Source of the DNA: Vicingus serpentipes
Lineage (GTDB): Bacteria; Bacteroidota; Bacteroidia; Flavobacteriales_E; Vicingaceae
DNA length: 64,000 nt
Assembly: GCA_024103385.1 (NCBI GenBank)
Contig: JAGFIT010000015.1
Coordinates: forward strand, 1 to 64,000
Direction: 5' to 3'
Shown here: positions 47,001-54,496 of the stretch, one piece after another
Layout: every line of letters starts with the position of its first letter
How positions within the stretch are numbered: position 1 is the stretch's first letter
Position numbers and translations under genes: made by a program
Notes under the pieces: model-generated
The model's database searches: none
Seen by the model: only the letters and a program-made list of their open reading frames with translations
What the model was told of the DNA's origin: nothing

Positions 47001-47196
47001 AAGCTGCAGCAACACCGAACCCTAAAAATTTTAGAAAATCTCTTCGAGTAGTTGAAGCATCTTCTAATGATTCTTTGTCTCCCAAGAATTCATCAACTGG
47101 TAAATGCTCAGGGAATTCATTTTTACTCAATTCCTGAAATTCAGTTGTTTCGTTTAATTGTTCTAAACCTTTCCAGTATTTTGTTGAATTAGCCAT
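44020..47196 (-). CDS. actB: Alternative complex III subunit ActB (iron-sulfur, molybdopterin-oxidoreductase-like)
   Basis: A 1058-residue periplasmic subunit. Near residue 50 a Tat-like signal TTRRDFLKFLGFG is followed by a hydrophobic stretch and the lipobox LAAC. The N-terminal two thirds resemble a molybdopterin oxidoreductase without the cofactor ligands. The C-terminal third is a ferredoxin-like domain with four cluster motifs: CTGCSACVTSC, CQHCNHAGCETVCP, CIGTRYCANNC and CSMCVQ with CSSACP. It relays electrons from quinol to the haems of ActA and ActE. Confidence 0.94.
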   Translation of the reverse strand: MANSTKYWKGLEQLNETTEFQELSKNEFPEHLPVDEFLGDKESLEDASTTRRDFLKFLGFGVAAASLAACEAPVTKAIPYLNKPEEITPGKANYYASTYYDGHDYAPILVKTREGRPIHITGNTESTLTKGAINARINASVLSLYDGNRLKAPLMNGKETDWKTLDAAVVKELKSAKNLKVLSSSIISPSAKSIINGLITQETKGDVEETNNNEVLVSYDAISYSGILTANEESFGKRAIPTYNFEKAKTIVSVGADFMGNWLDTQMYINDYAQTRKPENDWMSKHFQFEANMSLTGTNTDVRTPVKPSEYGAILAGIYKAIGGSISAPKTAYDKQIAAAAKALKANKGESIVVCGSNDKNVQTIVNAINNQLGNYGKTIDLDRHSNTKKGVDSKVQELIKAMNAGEVDALIINGVDPVFTLGDDFKKALTKVKTTVCFATKMNDTAAACKYVAATNHQLESWSDANPVEGHYSLGQPTISPLFNTRQAEESLLKWSGNDAPYSDYIKTIWERDIFSRQSSSLFFNDFWNKSLHDGVVEIPVTPSETPLTFNGDVAKAASAITKIKGGAIEIELTQNMAVGAGSGADNPWLQEMPDPVTKITWDNYVSMHPADMEAKGYNTKFGQEEAMNVVNVTVNGKTVENLPIIPQPGQAKGTIGLALGYGKQVGNQKEIVGKNAYPLVTSTEGGFSYSGVATLTDVETDEPCKIACTQVHQTIMGRDAIIRETTLDIFKKGNKEEYNPAHTLLAHENGETVNKLTKEFNIWQKDQPVENIGHRWGMSIDLNACTGCSACVTSCIAENNVPVIGKDEVRRARIMHWMRIDRYYASNFQDPGDIAGTLDKTKKATGKGTTFSYQEMETPADNPMVVHQPMMCQHCNHAGCETVCPVAATTHSNEGLNMMAYNRCIGTRYCANNCAYKVRRFNWYNYIAYKKFTDINPSQDDLGRMVLNPDVVVRARGVMEKCSMCVQRIQEGKLDAKKAGSKVVDGAIQTACSSACPTNAITFGDLNDKESAVRAGMENDRAYRVIEEKGQEPNIYYQTKVRNLKSSKAESGSHHS

Positions 47197-47227
47197 GTTA
47201 TTTTTAAAGCTTATAAGTTCTAATTAA

Positions 47228-48613
47228 TTAATAATGACATTTAGCACATTCCCATCCACCAATCTCATCCACTGTCAATTTCCCATCTCCTAATACTTTT
47301 TCTTTATATTCATCAGTCATTCTTGAATGCATATCTTCGTAGTAACCGTTACCTTCTGTTGCTACTTTCGTTTCTTGGTGACATTCAATACACCACTTCA
47401 TGGTTAATGGAGAATATTGTTCTAGTACATCCATTTCTTCTACTGGGCCATGACAAGTTTGACATTTTTGTTTGCCAGCAGTTACGTGTTGTGAGTGGCT
47501 GTAATAAACGTGGTCAGGCAGATTGTGCACTTTAATCCATTTTACAGGCGTTGGGTTATCTCCGTATTTTTGGGTTTTTGGGTCGTAGTCCAAATGCTTG
47601 TATATTTTTTGAATTTCTTCTTCCATTGAGTATTCTTCACCATTGTACACAAATGTTTTTCCGTGTGATCCATCAATAAATTTATGACAATTCATACATA
47701 CATTTAATGACGGAATTCCAGATGTTTTACTATGACGTGCGCTAGAATGACAATAGTTGCAATCAATTTTATCATCACCAGCATGTATTTTATGTGAAAA
47801 TTTAATAGGTTGTTCTGGTTTATATCCTTGATGAACACCAATAGTAAACGCGCCATCCATCAAGTCAACTAATCCTCCAAAAAATAATACGATAACAACT
47901 GCAGCAACAAACCCTTTGTTGTTGCTTATTGTAAATTTAAGGGCATCCAATAAAGATATAGGGCCATTGAAAGGTGTTCCTTCTTTAGCCGCAACTTGTT
48001 TAGCAATAGAAACTCTTGATTTGTTGATAAAGAAAAGTAAACCTCCTAGAATTATAATTAAACCGATTAGTACATATAACATTGTTGAAGAGTCCTCTTC
48101 AACAGTCACTTCTTCAGTAGGTGTAGCAACATCCTGTTGAGAAACAGGTGGAGTTTTAATGTAAGCCAATATTGCATCAATATCTTCTACAGAAACAGCT
48201 TGCGGGGGCATCGGAACATTATTGTATTCGTCAAAAATGGCTTGCGCATCAGCATCTCCAGAAGCGATTAGCTCACCTGAATTGGTTATCCATTTTATTA
48301 ACCACTCTTTTTCTCTTTTCTCATTGATTCCTTTTAGTCCAGGACCAACAACTTTATTGTCACCAATACTGTGACAAGCTTTACAGTTAGCTTTAAATAA
48401 CTTTTCTCCTTGAAGAATTAAATCCTCACCACCAGCTGTAGCTTCGATAGTTTCTGCTTCTTTGGCTTGTTCTGTCTCAACTTTTTGAGTTGTATCGACA
48501 GTTGCTTCTTCATTTTGAGCAATCCCAACAGATTGAAATAGAAGAAAAGAAAGAAAAAAGAAAATTGATTTGAATTGGTTGGACTTTTCTTTATAAGTAG
48601 TTATCTTATTCAT
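47228..48613 (-). CDS. actA: Alternative complex III subunit ActA, with extra N-terminal haem domain (six haems)
   Basis: A 461-residue multihaem cytochrome c. After a signal segment (FFFLSFLLFQSVGIAQ) an N-terminal monohaem cytochrome domain carries CKACHSIGD (about residue 70). A helix (MLYVLIGLIIILGGLLFFI) and a second one follow. Then five CxxCH motifs appear: CNYCH, CMNCH, CQTCH, CIECH and CAKCH, the last at the C-terminus. ActA is usually described as a pentahaem protein; here a sixth haem is fused. First gene of the act operon. Confidence 0.93.
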   Translation of the reverse strand: MNKITTYKEKSNQFKSIFFFLSFLLFQSVGIAQNEEATVDTTQKVETEQAKEAETIEATAGGEDLILQGEKLFKANCKACHSIGDNKVVGPGLKGINEKREKEWLIKWITNSGELIASGDADAQAIFDEYNNVPMPPQAVSVEDIDAILAYIKTPPVSQQDVATPTEEVTVEEDSSTMLYVLIGLIIILGGLLFFINKSRVSIAKQVAAKEGTPFNGPISLLDALKFTISNNKGFVAAVVIVLFFGGLVDLMDGAFTIGVHQGYKPEQPIKFSHKIHAGDDKIDCNYCHSSARHSKTSGIPSLNVCMNCHKFIDGSHGKTFVYNGEEYSMEEEIQKIYKHLDYDPKTQKYGDNPTPVKWIKVHNLPDHVYYSHSQHVTAGKQKCQTCHGPVEEMDVLEQYSPLTMKWCIECHQETKVATEGNGYYEDMHSRMTDEYKEKVLGDGKLTVDEIGGWECAKCHY

Positions 48614-48662
48614 ACTAAAATAGTTACAATTATATTCTGAATTTTGTCAGTACAACGACACA

Positions 48663-48670
48663 CAAATGTA
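48663..48670 (-). promoter_or_regulatory. -7 element upstream of the act (alternative complex III) operon
   Basis: On the minus strand TACATTTG matches TAnnTTTG exactly, 49 bases upstream of the ActA start. It lies in the 231-base AT-rich gap between actA and the divergent SPOR gene. No convincing -33 element was seen. Confidence 0.4.
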
Positions 48671-48813
48671 TAAGAATAGCTTGTTTTTACTAAATGATTT
48701 TAAAAAAAATAAATAAATAAGGATTAATTTAGAACAATTCTAAATAAGACCATAAAAATATAATTGGATTAATTATTGAGAACCAAGATTTAGTTAATTT
48801 TTTAAATTAAATG

Positions 48814-48821
48814 TATTTTTG
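48814..48821 (+). promoter_or_regulatory. -7 element upstream of the SPOR protein gene
   Basis: TATTTTTG matches TAnnTTTG and lies 23 bases before the ATG at 48845. It sits in AT-rich sequence, so a chance match is possible. Confidence 0.3.
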
Positions 48822-48844
48822 AATGCTGGATAAAATTAAATTTG

Positions 48845-49255
48845 ATGAAGCGTATTTTTTTAATTTCAATTTTACTATTTTTTTACATAGGGAATATGTT
48901 TAGTCAGTCTGGCTTGGTAAAGGATACAGTAAATTACAAGTTGAAAATTATTCAGGACAATCGTATTGAACAATTAAACAGGACCTACACTTCTCTATAT
49001 CAGATGGAAGGTTATAGGATTCAGATTTATTCAGGAAATAAAAAACAACCAGCCCGACAAGCTCGATTAGAATTTACTCAATTATATAGAGATGTTAAGG
49101 CTCACGAATCGTATCAACAACCTTATTTTAAAGTTAGGGTGGGAGATTTTAGAACGAAGTTAGAGGCGTTGAAATTTCAAAAAGAAGTACAAGTTCATTT
49201 CCCAAATTGTTATATTGTTAAAGATGGTATTGAGGTTGAAGAATTGTTAAAATAA
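48845..49255 (+). CDS. Small secreted SPOR-domain protein
   Basis: A 136-residue protein with a signal peptide (IFLISILLFFYIGNMFSQ) and one C-terminal SPOR domain: GYRIQIYSGNKKQPARQARLEF, then YFKVRVGDFRTKLEALKFQ and FPNCYIVKDGIEV. SPOR domains bind denuded peptidoglycan strands, often at the septum. Residues before the domain form a short helical linker. A TTG one codon upstream is also in frame, but the ATG is preferred. A bidirectional terminator separates it from the convergent infB. Confidence 0.85.
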   Translation: MKRIFLISILLFFYIGNMFSQSGLVKDTVNYKLKIIQDNRIEQLNRTYTSLYQMEGYRIQIYSGNKKQPARQARLEFTQLYRDVKAHESYQQPYFKVRVGDFRTKLEALKFQKEVQVHFPNCYIVKDGIEVEELLK

Positions 49256-49287
49256 AAAAGCTTAACGAAATTTAGTTAAGCTTTTTT
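49254..49287. terminator. Bidirectional terminator between the SPOR gene and infB
   Basis: A 13-bp stem (AAAAAAGCTTAAC/GTTAAGCTTTTTT) with an 8-base loop has A and T runs on either side, so it can end both convergent transcripts. Confidence 0.85.
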
Positions 49288-49307
49288 ATTTTAACACTAA
49301 CGGTTTT

Positions 49308-51920
49308 TTATTTCAACTTTTGTTTGATTGCTACTTGTTCGTAAGCTTCAACAATATCATCTACTTTAATGTCGTTGTAATTGGCAATATTTAAACCACA
49401 TTCATAACCCTTAGCTACTTCTTTAACATCATCTTTAAAACGTTTTAAAGAACCAAGCTCTCCAGTATAAATTACAATACCGTCTCTAATCAAACGGATA
49501 CTACTATTTCTAGTAATTTTTCCTTCTTGCACCATACAACCGGCAATCGTTCCCACTTTGGAAACCTTAAATATTTCTCTGATTTCAACAGTACCCACTA
49601 TTTTTTCTTCAAATTTAGGGGCTAACATTCCTTCCATAGCATCTTTAATCTCTTCAATAGCATCATAAATAATAGAGTACAGTCGGATATCTATTTGCTC
49701 TTTTTCAGCTAGTTTTCTTGCACTGGCCGAAGGACGAACTTGGAATCCAACAATTATTGCTTCAGAAGCGGCAGCTAGCATTACATCAGTTTCCGATATT
49801 TGACCAACTGATTTATGAATGATGTTTACTTCAATTTGTTCATTTGATAATTTTTGTAAAGAATCAGATAAAGCCTCGATAGAACCATCCACATCACCTT
49901 TAATAATAATGTTTAATTCTTTAAAATCACCAATAGCTAATCTTCTGCCAATTTCATCAAGAGTAATGTGTTTTTGTGTTCTTACACCTTGTTCTCTTTG
50001 TAGTTGTAATCTTCTTTCAGCAATTGATCGTGCTTCTTTTTCGTCTTCCATGATGTGGAACTTATCTCCTGCACTTGGAGCACCGCTTAATCCTAATATG
50101 GAAACAGGTGTTGAAGGTCCTGCTTCAGTAATATTAGCACCTCTTTCGTTAAACATTGCTTTCACTCTACCGCTATAACATCCTGCTAGAATTATATCTC
50201 CAATTTTCATAGTTCCTCCTTGAACCAAAAGTGTAGAAACATAACCTCTACCTTTGTCTAGTTCAGACTCGATTACTGTTCCAACTCCATTTTTATTAGG
50301 GTTAGCCTTTAATTCTAGTAGCTCAGCTTCTAATAATACTTTTTCTAATAATTCATTAACTCCTTGTCCTGATTTAGCAGATATTTCTTGAGATTGATAT
50401 TTACCACCCCAGTCTTCTACTAAAATGTTCATTGCTGATAATTCTTCTTTTAATTTATCTGCATTAGCTCCTTCTTTATCTATTTTGTTAAACGCAAAAA
50501 CGATAGGAACACCTGCTGCTTGAGCATGGTTAATAGCTTCTTTTGTTTGGGGCATTACGTTGTCATCTGCAGCAATTACAACAATTACAACATCCGTAAC
50601 CTGTGCCCCTCTGGCTCTCATTGCAGTAAATGCTTCGTGACCAGGAGTATCTAAAAAAGCAATGCGTTTTTTGTTTTCTAATTCAACTGAATAGGCACCA
50701 ATGTGTTGTGTTATTCCGCCCGCTTCTCCAGCAATAACATTAGCTTTACGGATGTAATCTAATAGTGAAGTCTTACCGTGGTCAACATGTCCCATTATGG
50801 TAACAATAGGAGCTCTATCTTCTAAATCCTCTTCGTTGTCTTTTACATCTAAATCTACTTCATGATCTTGAGCAGCAGATATAAATTCAACTTCAAAACC
50901 GTGTTCTTCAGCAATAATGGATAGCGTTTCAGCATCTAGTCTTTGGTTAATAGATACAAACATTCCTAAGCTCATACATGCTGCAATAATGTCATTCACT
51001 CCAATGTTCATCATGCTTGCTAACTCACTCACGCTAACAAATTCGGTTAATTTAAGTATTCGTTTTTCAGCTTCTTGTATTTCAAGGTCAAGCTCCTTTT
51101 GTTCACTGGCAGCAAGACGTTTGTCTTTTCTGTGTTTTGATGCTTTACTTTTTCCACCGCCAGTTAAACGAGCTAATGTTTCCTTTATTTGTTCCTGTAC
51201 TTCTTCTTCAGTAAGCTCTGCTTTTTTCTCAATTCTAGCACCTTTTGTTTTTCCTTTAGGGAAAGTTTTTTTAGGTACATTAGCATCAACATCCACTTTT
51301 CGTTCAATACGTTTTCTTTTCTTCTTGTTTGCTCCTTCGCTATTTGAAGATGAAGTAGCTAATGGTTTCTTCTTTCTTTCTTCAGGTAAATCAATTTTTC
51401 CTAAAACTTTTGGGGAATCGATTTTTTCATACTTTGTCTCTATTTCTTCTGAAGGTTTAGATTTGCTTTCTTCTTTTTTAGCTTCTTCTGCTTTAGTGGG
51501 AGGAGTTTCTTTAACTTTTTCAGGAGCAGGTTTTTCTTCTTTTTTGTTAGGCCGAGTTTTTAAATTTAATTTATCTAAATCTATTTTCCCTACTACTTTA
51601 ACCTCTTCCTCTTTAACTTCAGGTTTTATTTCCTCCACCTTTTTTTCTTCTGATACAGGCTGTTCAACTTTAGGCTCTTTTGTTCCTTCAAGAGTAATGG
51701 TTTCTTTATCAGTACCTATTGAAACTTTCTTAGATTCCTCTTTTGCGCTTTTTTCCGATTGAAACTCGTCAAGTAAAATGGCATACACATCTCCTTCAAT
51801 CTTAGTGTTCGGATTGCTTTCAATCTTTACATTTTTAGACTCTAAATATTCAACAAGGGTATGTATCCCAACGTTAAATTCTCTTGCTATTTTACTTAAT
51901 CGTTTTGCTTGTTCAGCCAT
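49308..51920 (-). CDS. infB: Translation initiation factor IF-2
   Basis: GTPase that delivers initiator tRNA to the 30S subunit. The 870 residues comprise an N-terminal IF2_N domain ([20 protein letters not shown]), a long Lys/Glu/Pro-rich linker (about residues 60-270), a second IF2_N-like helix region ([20 protein letters not shown]), the G domain (GHVDHGKT near residue 380, [14 protein letters not shown]), then domains II-IV ending [11 protein letters not shown]. Third gene after rimP and nusA, the widespread order. The gap to nusA is 100 bases. Confidence 0.97.
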   Translation of the reverse strand: MAEQAKRLSKIAREFNVGIHTLVEYLESKNVKIESNPNTKIEGDVYAILLDEFQSEKSAKEESKKVSIGTDKETITLEGTKEPKVEQPVSEEKKVEEIKPEVKEEEVKVVGKIDLDKLNLKTRPNKKEEKPAPEKVKETPPTKAEEAKKEESKSKPSEEIETKYEKIDSPKVLGKIDLPEERKKKPLATSSSNSEGANKKKRKRIERKVDVDANVPKKTFPKGKTKGARIEKKAELTEEEVQEQIKETLARLTGGGKSKASKHRKDKRLAASEQKELDLEIQEAEKRILKLTEFVSVSELASMMNIGVNDIIAACMSLGMFVSINQRLDAETLSIIAEEHGFEVEFISAAQDHEVDLDVKDNEEDLEDRAPIVTIMGHVDHGKTSLLDYIRKANVIAGEAGGITQHIGAYSVELENKKRIAFLDTPGHEAFTAMRARGAQVTDVVIVVIAADDNVMPQTKEAINHAQAAGVPIVFAFNKIDKEGANADKLKEELSAMNILVEDWGGKYQSQEISAKSGQGVNELLEKVLLEAELLELKANPNKNGVGTVIESELDKGRGYVSTLLVQGGTMKIGDIILAGCYSGRVKAMFNERGANITEAGPSTPVSILGLSGAPSAGDKFHIMEDEKEARSIAERRLQLQREQGVRTQKHITLDEIGRRLAIGDFKELNIIIKGDVDGSIEALSDSLQKLSNEQIEVNIIHKSVGQISETDVMLAAASEAIIVGFQVRPSASARKLAEKEQIDIRLYSIIYDAIEEIKDAMEGMLAPKFEEKIVGTVEIREIFKVSKVGTIAGCMVQEGKITRNSSIRLIRDGIVIYTGELGSLKRFKDDVKEVAKGYECGLNIANYNDIKVDDIVEAYEQVAIKQKLK

Positions 51921-52020
51921 CTTAAACCTCTTATTTTACTTTAGTATAACTTTTTATATTAATAAGTTATTATTTTCAATCATTTTGATTTCATCCATCA
52001 AATTTGCTATAAAAGTAATA

Positions 52021-53259
52021 TTAATCTTCAAATTCTTGTAGAAGAATATTTCTAACATCTTCGATTGTTTCAATTTCTAAATCAGTTCTTTTTACTAAAT
52101 CTTCAATAGAAAGTTCTAGCACACTTTTAGCAGAATCACAACCTATTGATTTTAATTCAGCAATTACCCAATCTTCTATTTCATCCTTGAATTCATCTAA
52201 TGCAACATCATCAGTATCGTCTTCCATGTCTCTGTAAACATCTATTTCAAAACCTACCAGTTTGCCTGCTAATTTGATGTTGTGTCCACCTCTACCAATA
52301 GCTAGTGATACCTGATCTGGTTTTAAAAATACTTCTGCTGTTTTGTTTTCTCTATCTAATTTGGTTGCAGTTATTTTTGCAGGGCTTAATGCTCGTTGAA
52401 TATACAGTTCGGTATTATTGGTAAAGTTAATCACATCAATATTTTCATTTCTTAATTCTCTAACAATACCGTGTATTCTTGCTCCTTTCATTCCAACACA
52501 TGCTCCAACAGGATCAATTCTATCATCATAAGATTCAACAGCAACTTTTGCTCTTTCTCCAGGTTCTCGCACTATATTTTTAATAGTGATTAACCCATCA
52601 TATATTTCAGGAACTTCTAATTCAAATAATCGTTCTAAGAACAAAGGAGAGGTTCTTGATAGAATAATCAATGGTTTGTTGTTTTTCATTTCTACTCTAA
52701 TCACAACTGCTCTTACGCTATCTCCTTTTTTGAATCTATCATTAGAGATTTGTTCCGTTTTTGGGAGAATTAACTCATTATCCTCATCATCTAAGATTAA
52801 TATTTCTCGTTTCCACACTTGGTATACTTCACCAGTAATTAAATCTCCAACTCTGTCTTTATATTGTTTATAAATGTTGTCTTTTTCTAATTCTAATACT
52901 TTAGACATCAAGTTTTGTCTTAAAGAAAGAACAGTTCTTCTTCCAAAGTCTTCCATTTTTACCTCTTCAGACACTTCTTCTCCTACTTCAAAATCGGGCT
53001 CTATTTTAATAGCGTCTGAATAGGCAATTTCTTTATTCTCATCTTCTACCTCTCCATCAAGAACAATTTCTCTGTTTCTCCAGATTTCTAAATCTCCTTT
53101 ATCGACATTTACGATAAAGTCAAAATTTTCATCACCACCAAATCTTTTTTTGATAGTGCTTCTAAAAACACTTTCTAAGATATTCATTAATGTAGCTCTA
53201 TCAATGTCTTTGAATTCTTTGAACTCCTGAAACGAATCTATTAAGCTTAAACTTTCCAT
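52021..53259 (-). CDS. nusA: Transcription termination/antitermination factor NusA
   Basis: RNA polymerase-binding factor acting in pausing, intrinsic termination and antitermination. The 412 residues have an N-terminal domain with the conserved FKDIDRATLMNILES and FDFIVNVDKGDLEIWRNREIV, an S1 domain (LITGEVYQVWKREILIL), two KH domains (DDRIDPVGACVGMKGARIHGI and VSLAIGRGGHNIKLAGKLVG, each slightly split here) and a short acidic C-terminus with one HhH-like motif. It lies 7 bases behind rimP. Confidence 0.96.
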   Translation of the reverse strand: MESLSLIDSFQEFKEFKDIDRATLMNILESVFRSTIKKRFGGDENFDFIVNVDKGDLEIWRNREIVLDGEVEDENKEIAYSDAIKIEPDFEVGEEVSEEVKMEDFGRRTVLSLRQNLMSKVLELEKDNIYKQYKDRVGDLITGEVYQVWKREILILDDEDNELILPKTEQISNDRFKKGDSVRAVVIRVEMKNNKPLIILSRTSPLFLERLFELEVPEIYDGLITIKNIVREPGERAKVAVESYDDRIDPVGACVGMKGARIHGIVRELRNENIDVINFTNNTELYIQRALSPAKITATKLDRENKTAEVFLKPDQVSLAIGRGGHNIKLAGKLVGFEIDVYRDMEDDTDDVALDEFKDEIEDWVIAELKSIGCDSAKSVLELSIEDLVKRTDLEIETIEDVRNILLQEFED

Positions 53260-53266
53260 TTTTATT

Positions 53267-53734
53267 TTATTTAAATGATATGATTATTGTTGTTTCCTTT
53301 ATGTTGTCAAAAGGAATTTTCTTTTGTTTAACTATTTTTTCTTTTTTCTTTCTTCCTTCCATTTTTTCTTTATAAGAGAATTCTACAGTAATTTCTTCTT
53401 CACCAACTTCCTTTAACTCTCCTTTTATTTTTTCATTATCGTTAGTAATAACTTTTACTTCTTTCCCAATATTTTTAATATACTGTTCTTTAACTCTGAA
53501 TGGTTTATCTAATCCAGCAGAAGAAACATGTAATTCAAAATCTTCCTCTTCTCTATCTAAATTATGCTCTATCGTTTTACTTAAATCAACACAATCTTGA
53601 ATGGAGACACCTTTCAAACTATCCACTTCAAGTAAAATATTATTTCCAGACCTAACATCTAAAGCTACAACAAAACATTCTTTTTCAGTTAATTTTTCTG
53701 AAATCAAATTTTTTATATGATCTGTTGTTATCAT
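53267..53734 (-). CDS. rimP: Ribosome maturation factor RimP
   Basis: Needed for 30S subunit maturation. The 155 residues match the family: LTEKECFVVALDVRSGNNILLEVD (two pieces), VSIQDCVDLSKTIEHNLD, EDFELHVSSAGLDKPF and a C-terminal Sm-like domain rich in Lys/Glu. The ATG at 53734 was chosen. A TTG at 53746 would lie within the U-tract of a terminator hairpin. First gene of rimP-nusA-infB. Confidence 0.93.
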   Translation of the reverse strand: MITTDHIKNLISEKLTEKECFVVALDVRSGNNILLEVDSLKGVSIQDCVDLSKTIEHNLDREEEDFELHVSSAGLDKPFRVKEQYIKNIGKEVKVITNDNEKIKGELKEVGEEEITVEFSYKEKMEGRKKKEKIVKQKKIPFDNIKETTIIISFK

Positions 53735-53744
53735 TATTTTAGTC

Positions 53745-53777
53745 AAAAAAAGAGGGAACTTTTCGTTCCCTCTTTAC
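53745..53777 (-). terminator. Intrinsic terminator between the LolA-like gene and rimP, inside the presumed rimP leader
   Basis: An 11-bp perfect stem (53749-53759 with 53765-53775, AAAGAGGGAAC/GTTCCCTCTTT) has a 5-base loop and seven T on the minus strand. It ends transcription from the LolA-like gene. It also lies downstream of the promoter at 53800-53831 and 14 bases upstream of the rimP ATG, so transcripts of the rimP operon must pass it. Confidence 0.85.
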
Positions 53778-53799
53778 TTCTTCTTTTATTTTACAGACG

Positions 53800-53831
53800 C
53801 AAATGTAGTTATTTTTTTGTTTCACTGCAAA
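53800..53831 (-). promoter_or_regulatory. Promoter of rimP-nusA-infB (TTTG-N20-TACATTTG)
   Basis: On the minus strand TTTG (53831-53828) is followed after 20 bases by TACATTTG (53807-53800). Both elements and spacing fit the Bacteroidota consensus. The start would be near 53793, giving a leader of about 60 bases that contains the terminator hairpin at 53745-53777. The -33 part lies just behind the LolA-like stop codon. Confidence 0.55.
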
Positions 53832-53833
53832 TT

Positions 53834-54472
53834 TTATTCTCTTAAGTCAATAATTTCATATTTCGGGTATTTGGTTTTGTCGAATGTAAATTGACTATCA
53901 GGTATTCCTTGGTTAGGCGTAAAAGATTTTACTACATAAGTGAATGTTCCTCCGTCTTTTCCATAAACTTTTACTTGTGTAATTTGTGTTTTTTCTTTGC
54001 TTATATACAATGCTATTCTATGAAATGATTTTTTATCAGCTTCTATAGGGTAGAGGTTGATAATTTGAATACCATTTTCTTCTTTCACAAATTTGTATTT
54101 AAAACCTTTTTCATAGAGGGTGAATATTTTATTAGGACTGATATACTCATCATCCTCTTCATCAGGTAAGTTATTAATTTGTACTTCTTCAGCATCTTTT
54201 AAAATAGTCCAAATGCTTTTGTTATTAGAAATTACATCTTGACCTTTTATGGATAGTAAGTAATTATCGCCTTTTATTTCAATTTTACCTAATTGTGTTT
54301 CATTGATTCCTTCTTCTTTGTTGTTGATGTTGTACTGAAACTCTGCTTTTATAGTGGTGTACGCTTTTGTTTTAGCGCTTAATTTATCTAAAATGGCTTT
54401 TGCTTGCTGATCTTGAGCAAAACTGTTTAGGCCTATAATACTTGTTAATAGAACTGAAATAAATGTTTTCAT
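53834..54472 (-). CDS. LolA-family outer-membrane lipoprotein carrier protein
   Basis: Periplasmic lipoprotein chaperone family. The 212 residues start with a signal peptide (FISVLLTSIIGLNSFAQ). They then show AKAILDKLSAKTKAYTTIKAEFQY, GKIEIKGDNYLLSIKG, NKSIWTIL, YPIEADKKSFHRIALYIS and a C-terminal DSQFTFDKTKYP, the LolA-like curved sheet pattern. It follows ftsK by 24 bases. In E. coli lolA also lies next to ftsK, which supports the call. Confidence 0.85.
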   Translation of the reverse strand: MKTFISVLLTSIIGLNSFAQDQQAKAILDKLSAKTKAYTTIKAEFQYNINNKEEGINETQLGKIEIKGDNYLLSIKGQDVISNNKSIWTILKDAEEVQINNLPDEEDDEYISPNKIFTLYEKGFKYKFVKEENGIQIINLYPIEADKKSFHRIALYISKEKTQITQVKVYGKDGGTFTYVVKSFTPNQGIPDSQFTFDKTKYPKYEIIDLRE

Positions 54473-54496
54473 AAAAATTTAATTTTAAAAATATTT

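Noticed and set aside
48614-48844. Possible small gene or RNA in the largest noncoding gap
   Set aside because: Apart from two TAnnTTTG elements it is plain AT-rich sequence with no hairpin, start codon with coding signal, or RNA motif that I can support.
50917-51762. 281-codon Ser/Phe-rich open frame opposite infB
   Set aside because: It mirrors the Lys/Glu-rich IF-2 linker; the composition is explained by reverse reading of a low-complexity region.
53735-53746. TTG start of rimP
   Set aside because: It lies in the terminator's T-tract; the ATG four codons later is more likely.
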